From positions 7,092,118-7,156,117 of the forward strand of contig JAJEKV010000066.1 in NCBI GenBank assembly GCA_021234155.1: a stretch of 64,000 nt of DNA. The letters run 5' to 3'. Numbering within the stretch: the stretch's first letter is position 1; every line of letters starts with the position of its first letter. Shown piece after piece: positions 1 through 11,760 of this stretch. Position numbers and translations under genes: made by a program. The DNA comes from Isoetes taiwanensis. Its lineage: Eukaryota > Streptophyta > Lycopodiopsida > Isoetales > Isoetaceae. The notes below the pieces were generated by a model. The model searched no databases. It saw only the letters and a program-made list of their open reading frames with translations, and was not told the origin of the DNA.

Positions 1-117
1 TGGAAGTTACGTATTGGGGTTATGGTTCGTTTGTATATAACCATAGCGTACATGCCGGTAAATTTAGGATTGATCGCCCACATAGGGTTCTTGAATAACA
101 TTTCAGAACTAATGGTT

Positions 118-503
118 TCAGCGAGCGAATGGGCAGCTTAAAAATGTCGGCTTCAAGAGGTCACGAACCTGGCTCTCAGACATGCATGCATCGACAAGCA
201 TCACAATTTTTATTAAGGGTAAGAAAGCTTTTATTAATATAGAAAAAGCATCATTAGGAAATATCTCTATCTCCCAACTATCATTCCTGCTATTTCCAGC
301 GAACACAAAAAGAAGCCTATACAAAAGATAAGGCGTGGGGAAACATCGGGCTTTGGAGCATTAGGTACAAGGAATTTCGGTACAATTTCTATGATCATGT
401 TAGTTCGAGCTATAACTCCCACGATGGTCCCATCACTAGTAATCACGGTGATGCAAGGATCACCCCGATATTTAATTTCTAGATTTGAGGCATCGAGGAG
501 CAT
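118..503 (-). pseudogene. Unrecognised degenerate coding stretch
   Basis: Two overlapping minus-strand frames (78 codons at 503-267, then 68 codons at 324-118) read like ordinary protein: the first contains EIKYRGDPCITVITSDGT and the second QVRDLLKP. A one-base shift near 300 would join them. I do not recognise a family. It could be a gene or transposon fragment with a frameshift, or chance open frame. Confidence 0.2.
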
Positions 504-539
504 TTATGGCGAGGAGAAGATATGAGCATTACCATAGAA

Positions 540-850
540 TACACGCTAGACCATCGATGGCGTGATTTGTGCACTTTGTAATTTACTACGCGTTTATTAT
601 ACCGTATTTATTGCGCCATTAATACGCTTTGTGCATTTATTAAGTAATTATCAAAGCTACCACAGTACCTTTTGGTATCATATCAGGGCTTACTAATACC
701 TTTTGTATTACTGCGCCATTTTGCATTTATTATGCTTATTAATGCTTTTGCATTTATTGCGTAATTATCAAAGCACCTACATGTGCGCACTTTGCATTTA
801 TTAAGTGCCATTAACACGCTTTGTATTTATCATGCACTATCAGCGCACGT
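540..850. repeat. AT-rich degenerate repeat of a GCATTTATTA motif
   Basis: The motif TTTGCATTTATTA(A), with neighbouring CATTAATACGCTTTG and GTAATTATCAAAGC, recurs at least four times in about 300 bp with no fixed period. Such sub-repeats are common in LTR promoter regions. It lies a few hundred bases upstream of a TATA-like box in the same orientation. Confidence 0.4.
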
Positions 851-1057
851 ATATGTGTGCATCTCAGATTTATTATGCCATATTGGCAAATTTGTTAGAA
901 GATATCAATCCCATAGAATCTTAATGATATCCATTTTAGGATACTATGGAATGAAATATATATTCTACTTGATACACGATTACATGCTGTGCTGTGATAT
1001 AGTACAATATAGCCCTAGATTAGTCATGTGTCGCATCATCCAACTTAAACTCCATCT

Positions 1058-1065
1058 TATAAATA
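1058..1065 (+). promoter_or_regulatory. TATA-box-like sequence (TATAAATA)
   Basis: TATAAATA is followed by a GC-richer stretch and a CT-rich tract near 1,125, the layout of a plant core promoter or the U3/R part of an LTR. No matching second LTR or primer-binding site was found, so a solo LTR is only a suggestion. Confidence 0.3.
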
Positions 1066-1149
1066 GAAGGCCTTCTTATTGTCTCGACGCGATTGAGAGT
1101 AATTTGAAGAGCTATCGTGAACGCTTTCTCTCGCTTCACTAATGCCATT

Positions 1150-1975
1150 GCATGCAAGGTAAATATTCTCCCATTTTGTTACATTGTTAAAGCTTGGATT
1201 GTTTAATATGAAACCAGTATTTTTCATCCCAATGTTGGCGTAATGCTATGTATATTCTACCTGAAACTGTGAAATAACGGCTTATTTCTTTGCAATTATA
1301 TTTGATTTGGTGAGATGACACGGTGATGGCATCGGCATTATTGAGCTAAATCTAGATGATTTTTATGGATGGTGGATACTTTGGTAACTCAACAGCCTTG
1401 TGTCGAGATGCTATATTGAGTTCCTTTTTGATTTATTTCAGAATTTATATTATTCTGAAAAATATCATTCTAGTGATGATGAGGCATCTACCAAGAATTG
1501 ATAATTCTACTTGATGTTTGATGTAGTCTCAGGAATATGAACCAATAACAAAAAGTGGTATTGACCAACTTTTTTAAAAGACTAGGCTAAATATTAAAAA
1601 TTTGTAATTTTAAATTAGAGTTAAAATAAGATCTTACGGTTGCTTCACATCACCCAGAATCCACGCGTCATTGTGTAGAATGGTTGGACTAACGGGGTCC
1701 ACCCACAGCCAGTACCTCTTGTAATTATAAACATAGTCCAAAATTTTCCTACTTAATGCTCCTTGCTGCTAAACCCCCACAAAATTTCCATATTATATCA
1801 GTGCAAAATTACTTGTTAAGTAGTCTTCGTAGTAATGCATCTCCCTATTGGCTCACAGTCCACAATTTACGTTAGTATATATACATTTGACAGCTAAGGG
1901 TTGGTTGTAAGTGAAACCACCATTAATTAAGGCAATTATATGAATGCATATCTCCTTATAGAAGATTATGATTCT
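1150..1975. other. No recognisable feature
   Basis: AT-rich sequence with no long open frame and no repeat I can identify. It may be the 3' flank or LTR remnant of the decayed minus-strand chromovirus just to the right. Confidence 0.4.
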
Positions 1976-2002
1976 TCCATCAGCTGGGAGATGGGGCCAC
2001 TT

Positions 2003-2525
2003 CCTATCATGCCTAAGATGCCAAACTCATGCACTTTAGTTTTGCTTTAGCGAGGACAGCCTTTCCTATTTGGGCGTGAAGATAGAGTCCTCCCCGCCGG
2101 TTCTAATTAGAGGTGGTTTCCCTATCAATGCATAAATTTAACGACCCTTATCTTCAGTACGCCCACTGCGGGACGAAGTAGATCTCTTTAATTCACCTTC
2201 CACTCAATCTATTCTAGCCCATGTCACTACTCTATGGACGGTGTCACCCTCTTGCATTGCTCCATGAATTCTGTGTACCGCTTCTCCAACTGGATTGTAG
2301 TAACGACGAGCGCCCCTCCATGTATGAGTCCATTTCGTTGCTGTATTGGAAAAATTTGATCTTCTTGTCTTCTTATAAGCCCCGCCAAGAAGAAACCCTC
2401 AGGACGCATTTCTGCCACCGTCCGCCATTTCTAAAGAACTCGCTTGTTCTTAATATCTCTCGATTAGGAGTGTGTTTCTTTAGGAGACTTAAGTGGGAAG
2501 TTCGACCCTATGAACAAAGTTTAAA
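2003..2525 (-). pseudogene. Chromovirus fragment: chromodomain and 3'UTR
   Basis: Read on the minus strand, this matches the end of the chromovirus pol at 53.36-53.87 kb on the plus strand. The reverse complement contains the run TCTCCTAAAGAAACACACTC seen at 53,366. A minus-strand frame at 2418-2227 ends LEKRYTEFMEQCKR, parallel to LEKQYPQFMEQCKG in the complete element's chromodomain. The downstream non-coding part (AGGCATGATAGGA, GCATGAG, ACGCCC blocks) also corresponds. Frameshifts and gaps are frequent, so it is an old copy. The preceding integrase part lies at 6.8-7.9 kb on the same strand, so about 4.3 kb of other DNA separates the two pieces. Confidence 0.75.
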
Positions 2526-2529
2526 AATG

Positions 2530-3370
2530 AAACGACTAATTTGCTCCAAAACAAGAGACTTTTAAAAGGAATCTTTGAAAGACTCCCAAAATCTCCCCTG
2601 TCTTTCTGTATATTTGTGACAAGTGTGACAATTTGAATATTTTCAGTACCATTTTGAGGGGAATTTCAACTCAAATTTATTCAAATTTGTTTGGTACCCA
2701 TTTTTTGGCCCCTAGTTTGGTTTGAGAAATAGTAATATTTTTAAGGACAAAACAAAAATAGACATTGAAAAATACAGCAGTTTGTAGAGCCCAAAACGAT
2801 TACAGTCTCAAATAAGAATCGTCACAAAATTATAACAAATTGCCAAAAAATAAATATACTTTATATCGTCTCAATGAAGCAAAACATTTCACCTTAGCAG
2901 CCTCTGAAGACGAGTCGGTCTGTGATGCTTCAGGCTTTTGCCTTATACACTTGCTCTTTTTGTTCCTCCAAATTAAGTAGACTTCGTAGATAATCATGTA
3001 TTTAATGCATTTATGTATCCAATCCGGACTTTTTTTAGACTTTGTAATTTATTTATTTCAGTCCTTAGTTTCTTCCAAATAAATTTCCACATGGTATAAA
3101 TTTCATACCCCAAATAGGATAGTGTACGTGTGGATTATTAGTATGCTGAGAAACAAGACAGATAAATTTATACCGCAAGAGGACTCGAAAGGTATAGATT
3201 TATACAACAAATTGAGTTTTTGATAAATTTGCGTTAGGCAGGAGTTCTGTTTTATAAATTTTTGCGCTGCAGAGGATTCCATGTAAGTAAATTTATACCG
3301 CAGAGTTTTTCTTCGATATAAATTCGGCTACCAAAGATATTCATCTACCTATAGATATGTTCCCCATATT
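2530..3370. other. No recognisable feature; AT-rich
   Basis: Sequence between the chromodomain relic and the first copy of a duplicated unit. I see only AT-rich non-coding DNA, probably part of whatever was inserted into the decayed chromovirus. Confidence 0.4.
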
Positions 3371-5640
3371 TGTCGTGCGCTTTTATCCGACCGTCCGCTC
3401 GAGATCCGGACCACGTGGAAGCTTTTGGACGATCCCATGTTTCAAAATGGCTGGGGAGTTACATATGAATCGATAGACACGATCCTTACTCGGCCCGTGC
3501 TGATCTCGATCCCCACCATCGTGCACATGATTTTGGAAATTATATGTATAGATCCTATGGCTCTATATAAGGTGGAGATCTGGACCTTGATCGGGTCCAA
3601 GATCCTAATGCCTGCTTCAACGCTTCTATCCTGAGTAGCAGGCTTTTAAAAAATTTTATGTTGTGTAGATCTAACCCCGCCATTGACCCCAACCCCCATT
3701 CCAACCATACTAGACCAAGCATTAAGGTTTATGTTTCATATATACTAAGGTGTTTCCTATTTAAGATAAATGTGACTATAACATTCTAGCTAGTTCAAGT
3801 AGTTCTAGAATGTTCCTGAAGGCTCTAGAAAGTTCTGCAATCAGAAAGTTCTAGAGCATAAGAGAACTGGGGCCTTAAGAAAATTCTTCCTAGTTCCCAA
3901 ATTATTCTAATAAGTTTTAGAATGCTCTGTGAATGTAGGGGAATCCTACTGGAATGTAAGGAATTTAGGAAAATACTTAGAAAAATGAATGTATTTGTGC
4001 CCTTAGGAATGTTCCAGTCTTAAACAATCGTAAAAAGTTCTAGAATGTAGAAACTGTGGCGAATCTATAGAATGTAAGAAAATCTTTATAAAATGTGTAA
4101 GAGAGAATCGTAGGAAAATACTTTCATAAGCCTAAGGGAATCTCTGAAACTGGGTATCCATGAACTCCTATAAAATTCATGGGAATCTAAAGAAAATGTT
4201 GATGAAATTCAGAGTATCTATGGGGAAATCTTTATAGAATCTCTTTGAATCTAAGGGCAATCCTATAAATCTTGAAATGAATCAAGAGAATTCCAAGTGA
4301 TCTTCATAGAATCTTGAGAATCTAGGAAATTTAATGGAATCTAGATAAAATTTAGAGAAATGCTCACTAACCCCTAAGAGAACCTTGGTAGAATCTTAGA
4401 GAATCTATGAATTTAGAGCATTCTCAAGAGATTCTTTTACAAGAACTTGCACGAGGAATATGCTAAATCCTCTAATACGCAATCGTAGGATATATATATA
4501 TATGTATAGTTATCTATCTACTCTATATGTTCTTATGTTTGTCGCCGCGGCTTTATCCGACCGGTCCGCTCGGTGATCCGACGCCACGGACTTTGGGATC
4601 ATCCACTCGCATGCGCGGTTTGGGAGTTTATATATAATCCAGATAGACGCCGATCCTACCTGGCCCGCTTGACACCTGATCCCCATCACGGGTCCGAGAT
4701 CCTACTACCACATTGCTTGGGGACATATCGTGACGGCAGCACATGGCTTTGGGAATTGTATAACTGGCCTGCGGGTCTAGGTTATTCTATCCCTGCTGAC
4801 CCAGATCGCATTTTACTTAATGCTGTTTTAGGGATAGTCCCATGATCCAGTTTCTGTCCAGATTGGATCATAATCCTTGGGTCCGTTAAGATCCTACTGG
4901 CCACATTGCATGTCGCCTTAGTATTTTCAACAAATTTGCATGAAAGGCTTAAAGTTTTGTTAGTCGGGGATTCAACCCCTCAACCTCCCAGCCCCCCCAT
5001 TCTAAATCCACTAAAACCAAGCATTAATTTTAAGAATAATTTTGTTTCAAATATACTCTATGGGTAGCTCAATTAAGATAAATAGAATATAAATATTCAG
5101 ATAGTTCAAGAAAGTTCTAGAATGTTCCGTACTTAGAAAGTCTCTAGTTCAAGAAAGTTCCTAGGAATGTTCTCATGCTTCGCCTAAAAATAGAGTTAGT
5201 CAGAAATTGTTGCAAAATTTTAACTAAATAGATTATTTTGGAAGGTTCTAAATGCTTCATGGGTAAGTACTCTCAATCAAAATTGAAAATTAAGAGAATC
5301 TAGGAAATCTTCATGAAATGCTAAATGGTACATATAGAATGTTGAAGAATATAGAGGAACACAAGAGAATCTCAAGAGAATCGTTGGTTACCTAGAGCAC
5401 GCCAGGCCTTGCACCGTAAGAATATAAAATTGGAACACGCATCGTGAGGGACGTGTTAAATTTCTGTATAAATATATAATATATATAATGATATATATAT
5501 ATACATATGTAGTATCCTAAAAAGATTTCTAAGGTGATAAACTTCATAATTATGACTTCCTCGCTTTTATAATTTATAATTGCTTTTTTTATATATACAA
5601 ATATGCTTAACTATATATATTGTAAATATATATATATATA
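3371..5640. repeat. Two direct copies of a ~1.1-kb unit
   Basis: Copies start at about 3,371 and 4,541. Each begins with a TTTATCCGACCG-CCGCTCG block. That is followed by a CCCCATC/GGTCCAAGATCCT region, a CCAAGCATTAA block and a long TTCTAGAATGTTC / AGAATCT-rich stretch, then a (TA)-rich end. They are diverged, with many indels. The position between the two pieces of a decayed chromovirus suggests this unit belongs to a later insertion, for example tandem LTR-like pieces. Element type not identified. Confidence 0.5.
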
Positions 5641-5700
5641 TTAAGATGTATAAGATGTATATAGATATATATATACATAAAGTATGTGAACGCAGAGTAT
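5460..5700. repeat. TA-rich low-complexity tracts
   Basis: Several short (TA)n runs (around 5,475-5,500, 5,620-5,640 and 5,660-5,680) separated by AT-rich sequence. Confidence 0.6.
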
Positions 5701-6820
5701 AAAGCTTATATCGTGTAAAATCTTGTGGGTCTTTCTGTTCTAGTTATTTTTGTAACTTAATATCTGGAAATAACACACCATGGATAATTTTTATGCTTTT
5801 CTTGTATTTTTTTGTTCAAAAAGTTCTAAATAGTTCTAAATTCTCCTCGACCTTGTAATGCAAATGTTAGAGCATAAATTAGTCAACTCAAGAAATATTT
5901 TTTACTTTTTTCTACACATGCTAATCTCACTTTAGGTACTTCAAAACCCTACGCAAAAGGCAAAGGACCCTAAAATGTTATGGAGACACACATGTGCTCT
6001 AACCAGAAAAACCATTGAATTGTTCATGAAAAGTATAGCAACCCTCAAAGTTTACCTATTTCTTTGCAAATGTAATAAAAAAAAAGCAAGATAGTATACT
6101 TTCCAGTGATAAATGTGCACGACGCCATCGCTACGATGCTGATGAAATTGTGTCAAGACCTCAACATTTACAAGGAGCTTCACTCATCTTCTCAACAATA
6201 CTATATTGTGGATCGGTATTTGCAAGCCCCAAAGACATGATGAACACATCTCCCGAGAACAACAAAAGAGGCCATGTAACGCTGCAGTCAGCAATTACTT
6301 TAACTTCTGCTTCTCAGATAATTTATACGCTTATCACATGGAATGTCCCAACTAATCCCATGATTTCGTGTGGATGTATACCATTTTGTGAATAATTGTT
6401 ATGATGCAAAACAATAATTTTTCATTCAAGCAAATTTTGTTCAACTGCCTCCCAATGTCTTTTAAGGTCAATTAGGATGTTTAGCCAAAATGGTTGTGAA
6501 ATAACAAATTTTTGTCTCTATAATGTACCAATATAAACGCTCTAAGGATAAGATACAAAAAGCTGCCTAATTTTTCATATGAGTCAGCTTCCCTAATAAA
6601 TCTATGTAGCTTCGAGGGTCCTTTTTCCTCTAAAATGAGATATTTTTTTTCATGTTCTTCCTCTAATGTTAAGTCTTCCTAAAATGTCTGCTTTTCATGA
6701 GCAAATTTTATAAATCTTATTTCACATAGGTAAAAGAGTCCTTTAGGGCTATTTTAGAATTGTACTTTAGAAGGGATTCTTTCCAAACGCACTTCTTTAA
6801 ATAAGTGCGCTTATTTAAAA
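5700..6820. other. No recognisable feature
   Basis: AT-rich sequence with only short open frames; nothing could be assigned. It probably completes the insertion that splits the decayed chromovirus. Confidence 0.4.
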
Positions 6821-6824
6821 CTCA

Positions 6825-7870
6825 GTATTTATGGAGTTTAGATACTGCAGGTCCAACTTGTGGTGGATTGATACCTACCTTTGGTGATCCCCGAAGGTCC
6901 AAACCATCTGGAGCAAGCTTGTAATTGCCGATGAGCTTGGCCTCATTTGCACTTATCTTCAACCACACCTTATCTCCCACTTCAAATTCCCTTCATCGGC
7001 TCACAGCAAGTTGTTCATTATGCTTTTTCTCGCCGCTTGCTACAAGGAGGTATCCTCTACCTCTTCTACCAAATCTCGTATTTCCAAAGCGCATCTCGCC
7101 GGAGACTTCTACCTTGGGACAATCGGATTGTGCTGGCATTTGGTGACACCTGTACCCATAATTTGATCATAAAGGGGACACCTGGCGACCCCCGCCTACT
7201 CATCCCACTTAGATTGGCTTTGTTCAAAACATAGCTTCAATATGTTTCATGATTCATTACTGGCCAGACCGACCATTCCGTTTGGGGATGCTCATCGAAG
7301 CTTCGCCCTGATGGTGGTAAGGATCCCGCCAAAAGGTACGCATATAAACTTAGAGTCCCTTATCCGAGATTATTCCACGCCAAGATGTCGCGGAGTCTGC
7401 AAAAACTTCAACAAAGAGGACGTAAGAGCCTATCAGTCAGACAAGAAACCTACACTGCACAAATGTGCCATCTTTGACAACTTATCTACCACCACCATCG
7501 TGTGGCATCCTGCCTCTTGTCGCTGTAACGTAAGTCCACGCTTAATATTTAACCTCCCACTTAGCATTCTAAGATCTGCAACGTCAGCGCACCGAATTTG
7601 AAAATGCTCCGCCTTTGTTTGTTAAGTATTATCCGCACTCACGTAATATGATCTCGTATCTTCTTCTAATTTTAGGCACGCCTTTCATAAACCAAGATGC
7701 CTCGCTATGGGACTGTTGTGTGTATCATGTAGATTCGCCTAACTCCTAAAGATCTCTGCACACACAATTTGTTTTATGGTATAGCAAGTTATTCTCCTTC
7801 TTGTGTGCCCTAACATTTCTTTCTTTTCGATTATTAGAGTTTAATAGGTCTTTCTAGTCTCCTTTGTTTA
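6825..7870 (-). pseudogene. Chromovirus integrase relic
   Basis: The minus strand follows the integrase of the complete chromovirus (52.26-53.35 kb) in order. From high to low coordinate come a segment like LLYHKNKLCV, the N-terminal zinc-binding part (around 7,690-7,730), a SKWE block, [12 protein letters not shown] (around 7,455-7,500), a DRDSKF block, and the C-terminal REFEVGDKVWLKI (around 6,950-6,990) with the KLAP block. Integrase would insert element cDNA into chromatin. Many stops and indels make this copy dead, and its decay is much heavier than that of the two later chromoviruses here. It pairs with the chromodomain piece at 2.0-2.5 kb. Confidence 0.75.
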
Positions 7871-7894
7871 GTGGCCACGTAGTAATCTAGAGTC

Positions 7895-8215
7895 GCTGGA
7901 TAGGCATATTCACCCCTTATTCTGAATTCACACCGTACGAAGTTCCTCGCTTGTGGGGTATTGCCATGTACCATATGATCGTATAACAAGACTGCGAAAT
8001 ACTAGTAAGATTTCAAGTAAAATATTGCGCTAGTATTGACGTACGCGGCAAAATACAATTATGAGGGCCTTTCACATCTACCGCCACCGTAGAATATGCA
8101 CCCAAACCAAAGGGGGTTTAAGGGGATTTTAATTTAAATGTGTTGGGACCCAATGGTTGTGTTAATTAATGTCAATGGTAGTTATGTGTTGGTTGTTGAT
8201 ACAATGGTTGTTATA
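7895..8215 (+). repeat. ~310-bp direct repeat, copy 1
   Basis: Shares with 9,285-9,595 the ordered blocks GGATAGGCATATTCACCCCTTAT, AAGTTCCTCGC, a GTAAAATA/AAATATAATTAT core, CACCCAAACCAAAGGGGGTT and GGTAGTTATGTGTTGGTTGTT. The copies are in the same orientation, about 1.4 kb apart. This is compatible with terminal repeats of a small element or a dispersed repeat; no PBS or polypurine tract was seen. Confidence 0.6.
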
Positions 8216-9284
8216 TGTTGACGTTATATGTTGGGGGATTTAATTTTATTATGTTGGATGCTAATGGTTTGTGTTGCAAAATTGGCCCCTTTTGGGGTCT
8301 AGGGACGCTTGTACCTCCTAAGGTATGTACCTTAGAAATTCAAAACCTAAAAAAAAAAACTAGAATTACTGGAGGTTTCATCACTTGTACCAGTTTCTAC
8401 TCACAATAAAACAAATAGAATATAAGTAAAAGTTACCATAAAGATAGAGCATATTGATCCCATTATTCTAAAGTCATAAAGTTTGCAACACTCCATACAC
8501 AAATATTTTCAACTGGAATTCTAATACAGCTGCTTGGCCTCCATGGATTCTGTGGTGAGAAACCAAAAGTGTAGAACTTTTTCCTTGTTAAAGCACAAGG
8601 ATTCAGGAAGCCTTGAATTTGCTTAAGAATCATTTAAAAATCTAAAAAATGTATGGTAATTGTTTGTAAGTCATCTGGAATGGTTTTATAAACAATATCC
8701 AATAGCCGCTAATCAGATGTTAATCAAATTGTACGTGAAACCTACCAAACCCGCCTAAAATTGATGTTTTAGCATGATAAATCTTTAATCACATATCCAT
8801 AAGTCATACACTATCAAAGATTCCTGAGAGAGCTTTCAAACGAATAAAAAATCATCTCAAATAGAGATAAGAAAATGTGTTAATGTATAAACCCACATCA
8901 CATGCTCTTCAAGCCTTCATAAAAGCCCACATGTACCCGGCACACACAAAAGAGGGCTTTTTGTTGTGAGCCAATAGTTGCTATCATTACAAGACTGTTA
9001 ATGACAAAAAAGGGACTTTGTTGTGGTTTCATTGGTTGTTGGTCTCATTGGTACCCCAACACATAAAAGTACTAGGTTAGAGTTGGGTTGTTGACCATTG
9101 AAAAAAAAAAGGTTAAAATCAATGGGTCAAATGGTGCACTCTGGGAGCACGATTAGTACATCCATTTGAATACATCACTAAATCATAGAAAACCTAGTGA
9201 AAAGCTTTTCGCATAAAAATAAAGAAAACCCTCAGATGAGTGTTATATCTGCCACACCTGGGTGCACTCCAGCACCCAGAGTCA
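8216..9284. other. Sequence between the ~310-bp repeats
   Basis: No coding frame of note. A (GTTATATGTTG)-like stretch flanks copy 1. The segment at about 9,131-9,235 has a diverged relative at about 13,263-13,370 (blocks TTGCACTCT, TTAGTACA, AAATCATAGAAAACC), so part of it is a dispersed repeat. Confidence 0.4.
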
Positions 9285-9595
9285 AGGATAGGCATATTCA
9301 CCCCTTATCTCTTAATCTACAATCAATAAAGTTCCTCGCCAGGGGTATGCAAAGGCCAAAATTTGAAGGCATCAGACAACAAGATTTGCAAATATTTGTA
9401 AAGATTGGGGCAAAATAATTATATGGTGTTGATTTTGTACGGTAAAATATAATTATAAGGGCTCTTACGCCACCTCTCGTGGTAGAATATGTGCACCCAA
9501 ACCAAAGGGGGTTAGATTTCAACTTAAATGTGTTGGATCCAAATGTGGTTGTGATAATTAATGTTAATGGTAGTTATGTGTTGGTTGTTACATTA
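9285..9595 (+). repeat. ~310-bp direct repeat, copy 2
   Basis: Partner of 7,895-8,215 (see that entry). It is followed by a homopolymer A run near 9,665-9,681. Confidence 0.6.
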
Positions 9596-10049
9596 AAATA
9601 AATGGGCCTTCTGCCCTACCATGCAGTACCATGAACAATATGTAATATCTAAATATCTATACTTAAAAAAAAAAAAAAAAAACTAATGGCAATGAAAATC
9701 ATAATCAATCAATCACCAATCAATATATATTGACTGCCATTTCAACTGTGTCCATATATAAACAAGCATTTACATTTACATTTTAGGGCGTTTCACATGG
9801 GTACATAAATCATCAAAATATAAATAATCCAATTTTCAAGTAAGGCTGTGATCATAAGCAGTACATATTCGATCTTTTCCTTAAAGATAGTTCGTATATG
9901 ATTCCTACTGGGCTGGTTGCAAATCTAACAAGTCTTGAAGGATTACCTGGCAGTGATGGCAAAAGTTTACCGATATGCTCATAAGATGACAAAAGAGCGT
10001 GCTTTTATGGGCCTCATTCCTCAATTTGTGGTCTCGGCTAAGCACAGGA

Positions 10050-11760
10050 TTATTAGCCGGTCTTTTTTCGCCTAATCCCTTGCCATCCGCCGCTTTGGCG
10101 GCAAGGTGATGTGGGATGAGAGTCGCTACTCGAGATGGTTTTTCTTAAATTAGATGCATCCATTCCTGCGTATGGCTGCTCACCATAGGTGTCAAGATTG
10201 TTAATTTCTCTCAGAGAAGTCCGCTTGACACTAGTATCACAATCCATCCGTAGCTTTGCAATCGCTTTGGCGCATACAAATGCTTTGCAACAATCCCATT
10301 TGTGAGGCCACCGTGCATTATGTCCCATTCCCGCCTATTTGATTAATGTGATTATACCATCCGCTCATTTTTCGCTGAGATGGGCATGCTAGGCGTGGAG
10401 GCTGCCGGAGTCAAGATTAGAGATCCCGCGCCCAAGTAATGTAGCTGCTGATGCAGCTTACATCACCCCATTGGGATTCAGTCCTGCTTCGCCAAGAGCA
10501 TATTATATGGTGTTTGGGTTTTACTCCCAATTCTCCTAGAGGAATTTTTGTATTTTTTCCAAATTTTATGGCCTAACCTCGTATCTTGCTAACTGTGTGC
10601 CCGTGGATGGCAGCTATAGAGCATTATCGTTTAACTTAGAAACACTGTGCGCAAAATTATGAAATGCCAACCTTCTCTAGGTTATTTTGTTCACATACTT
10701 GGAGCATGCCAAATAATGCTTTCAGCCCACCTTAATAGTTTTGATGCCGCAGGCCACACATAGTTGGAAGACATTTCAACTCCTAAATATTTATACCGGT
10801 GATGTACCTAAAGCAAATACCTCCAATCTCAGAACAGCATGTGGTTTTAACCAAAGACCATGATTTGATTAGAATGGTTGATAGACATACCTTTATGCTT
10901 GCAAAAAAGCGCCAAAAGACATCTAGGATGTGACCTGCACTCCAATTGTGTTTTGGGAGAGATGAGTACAATATCATCAAAGAAACAAAGAGCAACTTCA
11001 CCACAGGGTCATATAAATCAGCACCAATTCCACTACTGGCCATTGGAGCCAAGATTCTACTTCATCAATGAAATTCCAAAGATGCCGGGGTGGAGCGTGG
11101 GCAGCCTTGTTTTAACCCTATGGTGCTGGGAAATCAGGTGAGTAGTAAAGGAACGAGTCCACTGTCACCTTACAGATATAGGCAAGCAACCGCTTCTTTG
11201 AGAGCATGAGGGACCCTAATCAGATCCATCCCGGCTCTTTGAAGCTTGCCTCGACAACAGATTGTAACGTTTTTGTAAGTTAGTCCATGAATGCTGGTAT
11301 AAGTTTGTTCCCTTAGGCATTTTCTCTGAGCACCCTGAGTGTCACTAAAGGCGATCAAATAGTAGAAAATTAGATTCAAACTGCCTGCCTGCGGTAACAA
11401 CACCATATCTTTGGCCTAATCCACTCAGTTTTGCTCAAATCATAAAGAGGCAAAAGTTTGTCATACCAGATTACCACCCACCGTCTCCAGAAGTTATGTA
11501 TGTCCTGCTTATCGCCATTGGGCTGGACTATACACTTGTATTACCGAATACGGCCTATAAATGAAGTTCCGCCATGCTTGAGCACCAAAGTTAAAGATGT
11601 GATATTTTCAGAGCAACTCACCTCCCCATTTGCATAATTCAGCCACCATCCCTAGATTATCTGGGATCTACCATTTTTCATGCGAGACAAGGCTTTGCAC
11701 ATCTCGATGAGAAAAATACCTGCCATGTAGTTCTGCGGTCATGGCTCTTGAGCCGGAAAT
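10050..11760 (-). pseudogene. LINE reverse transcriptase relic
   Basis: Minus-strand motifs appear in the right order. A GLKQGCP block (around 11,090-11,120) corresponds to RT motif B (GVKQGCPLSP in the family), followed within tens of bases by a FIDEVESWL-like stretch. FFDDIVLIS (around 10,950-10,990) is the catalytic YADD motif C with F for Y/A. KHKGMSIN and QIMVFG follow at about 10,860-10,900. A weaker TP-YG segment near 10,170-10,200 fits the region before the LINE C-terminal domain. Reverse transcriptase copies LINE RNA into target DNA. Stops and frameshifts are frequent and neither end is defined. The motif style resembles the plus-strand LINE at 21-36 kb more than the L1-type LINE at 15-21 kb. 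Confidence 0.65.
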
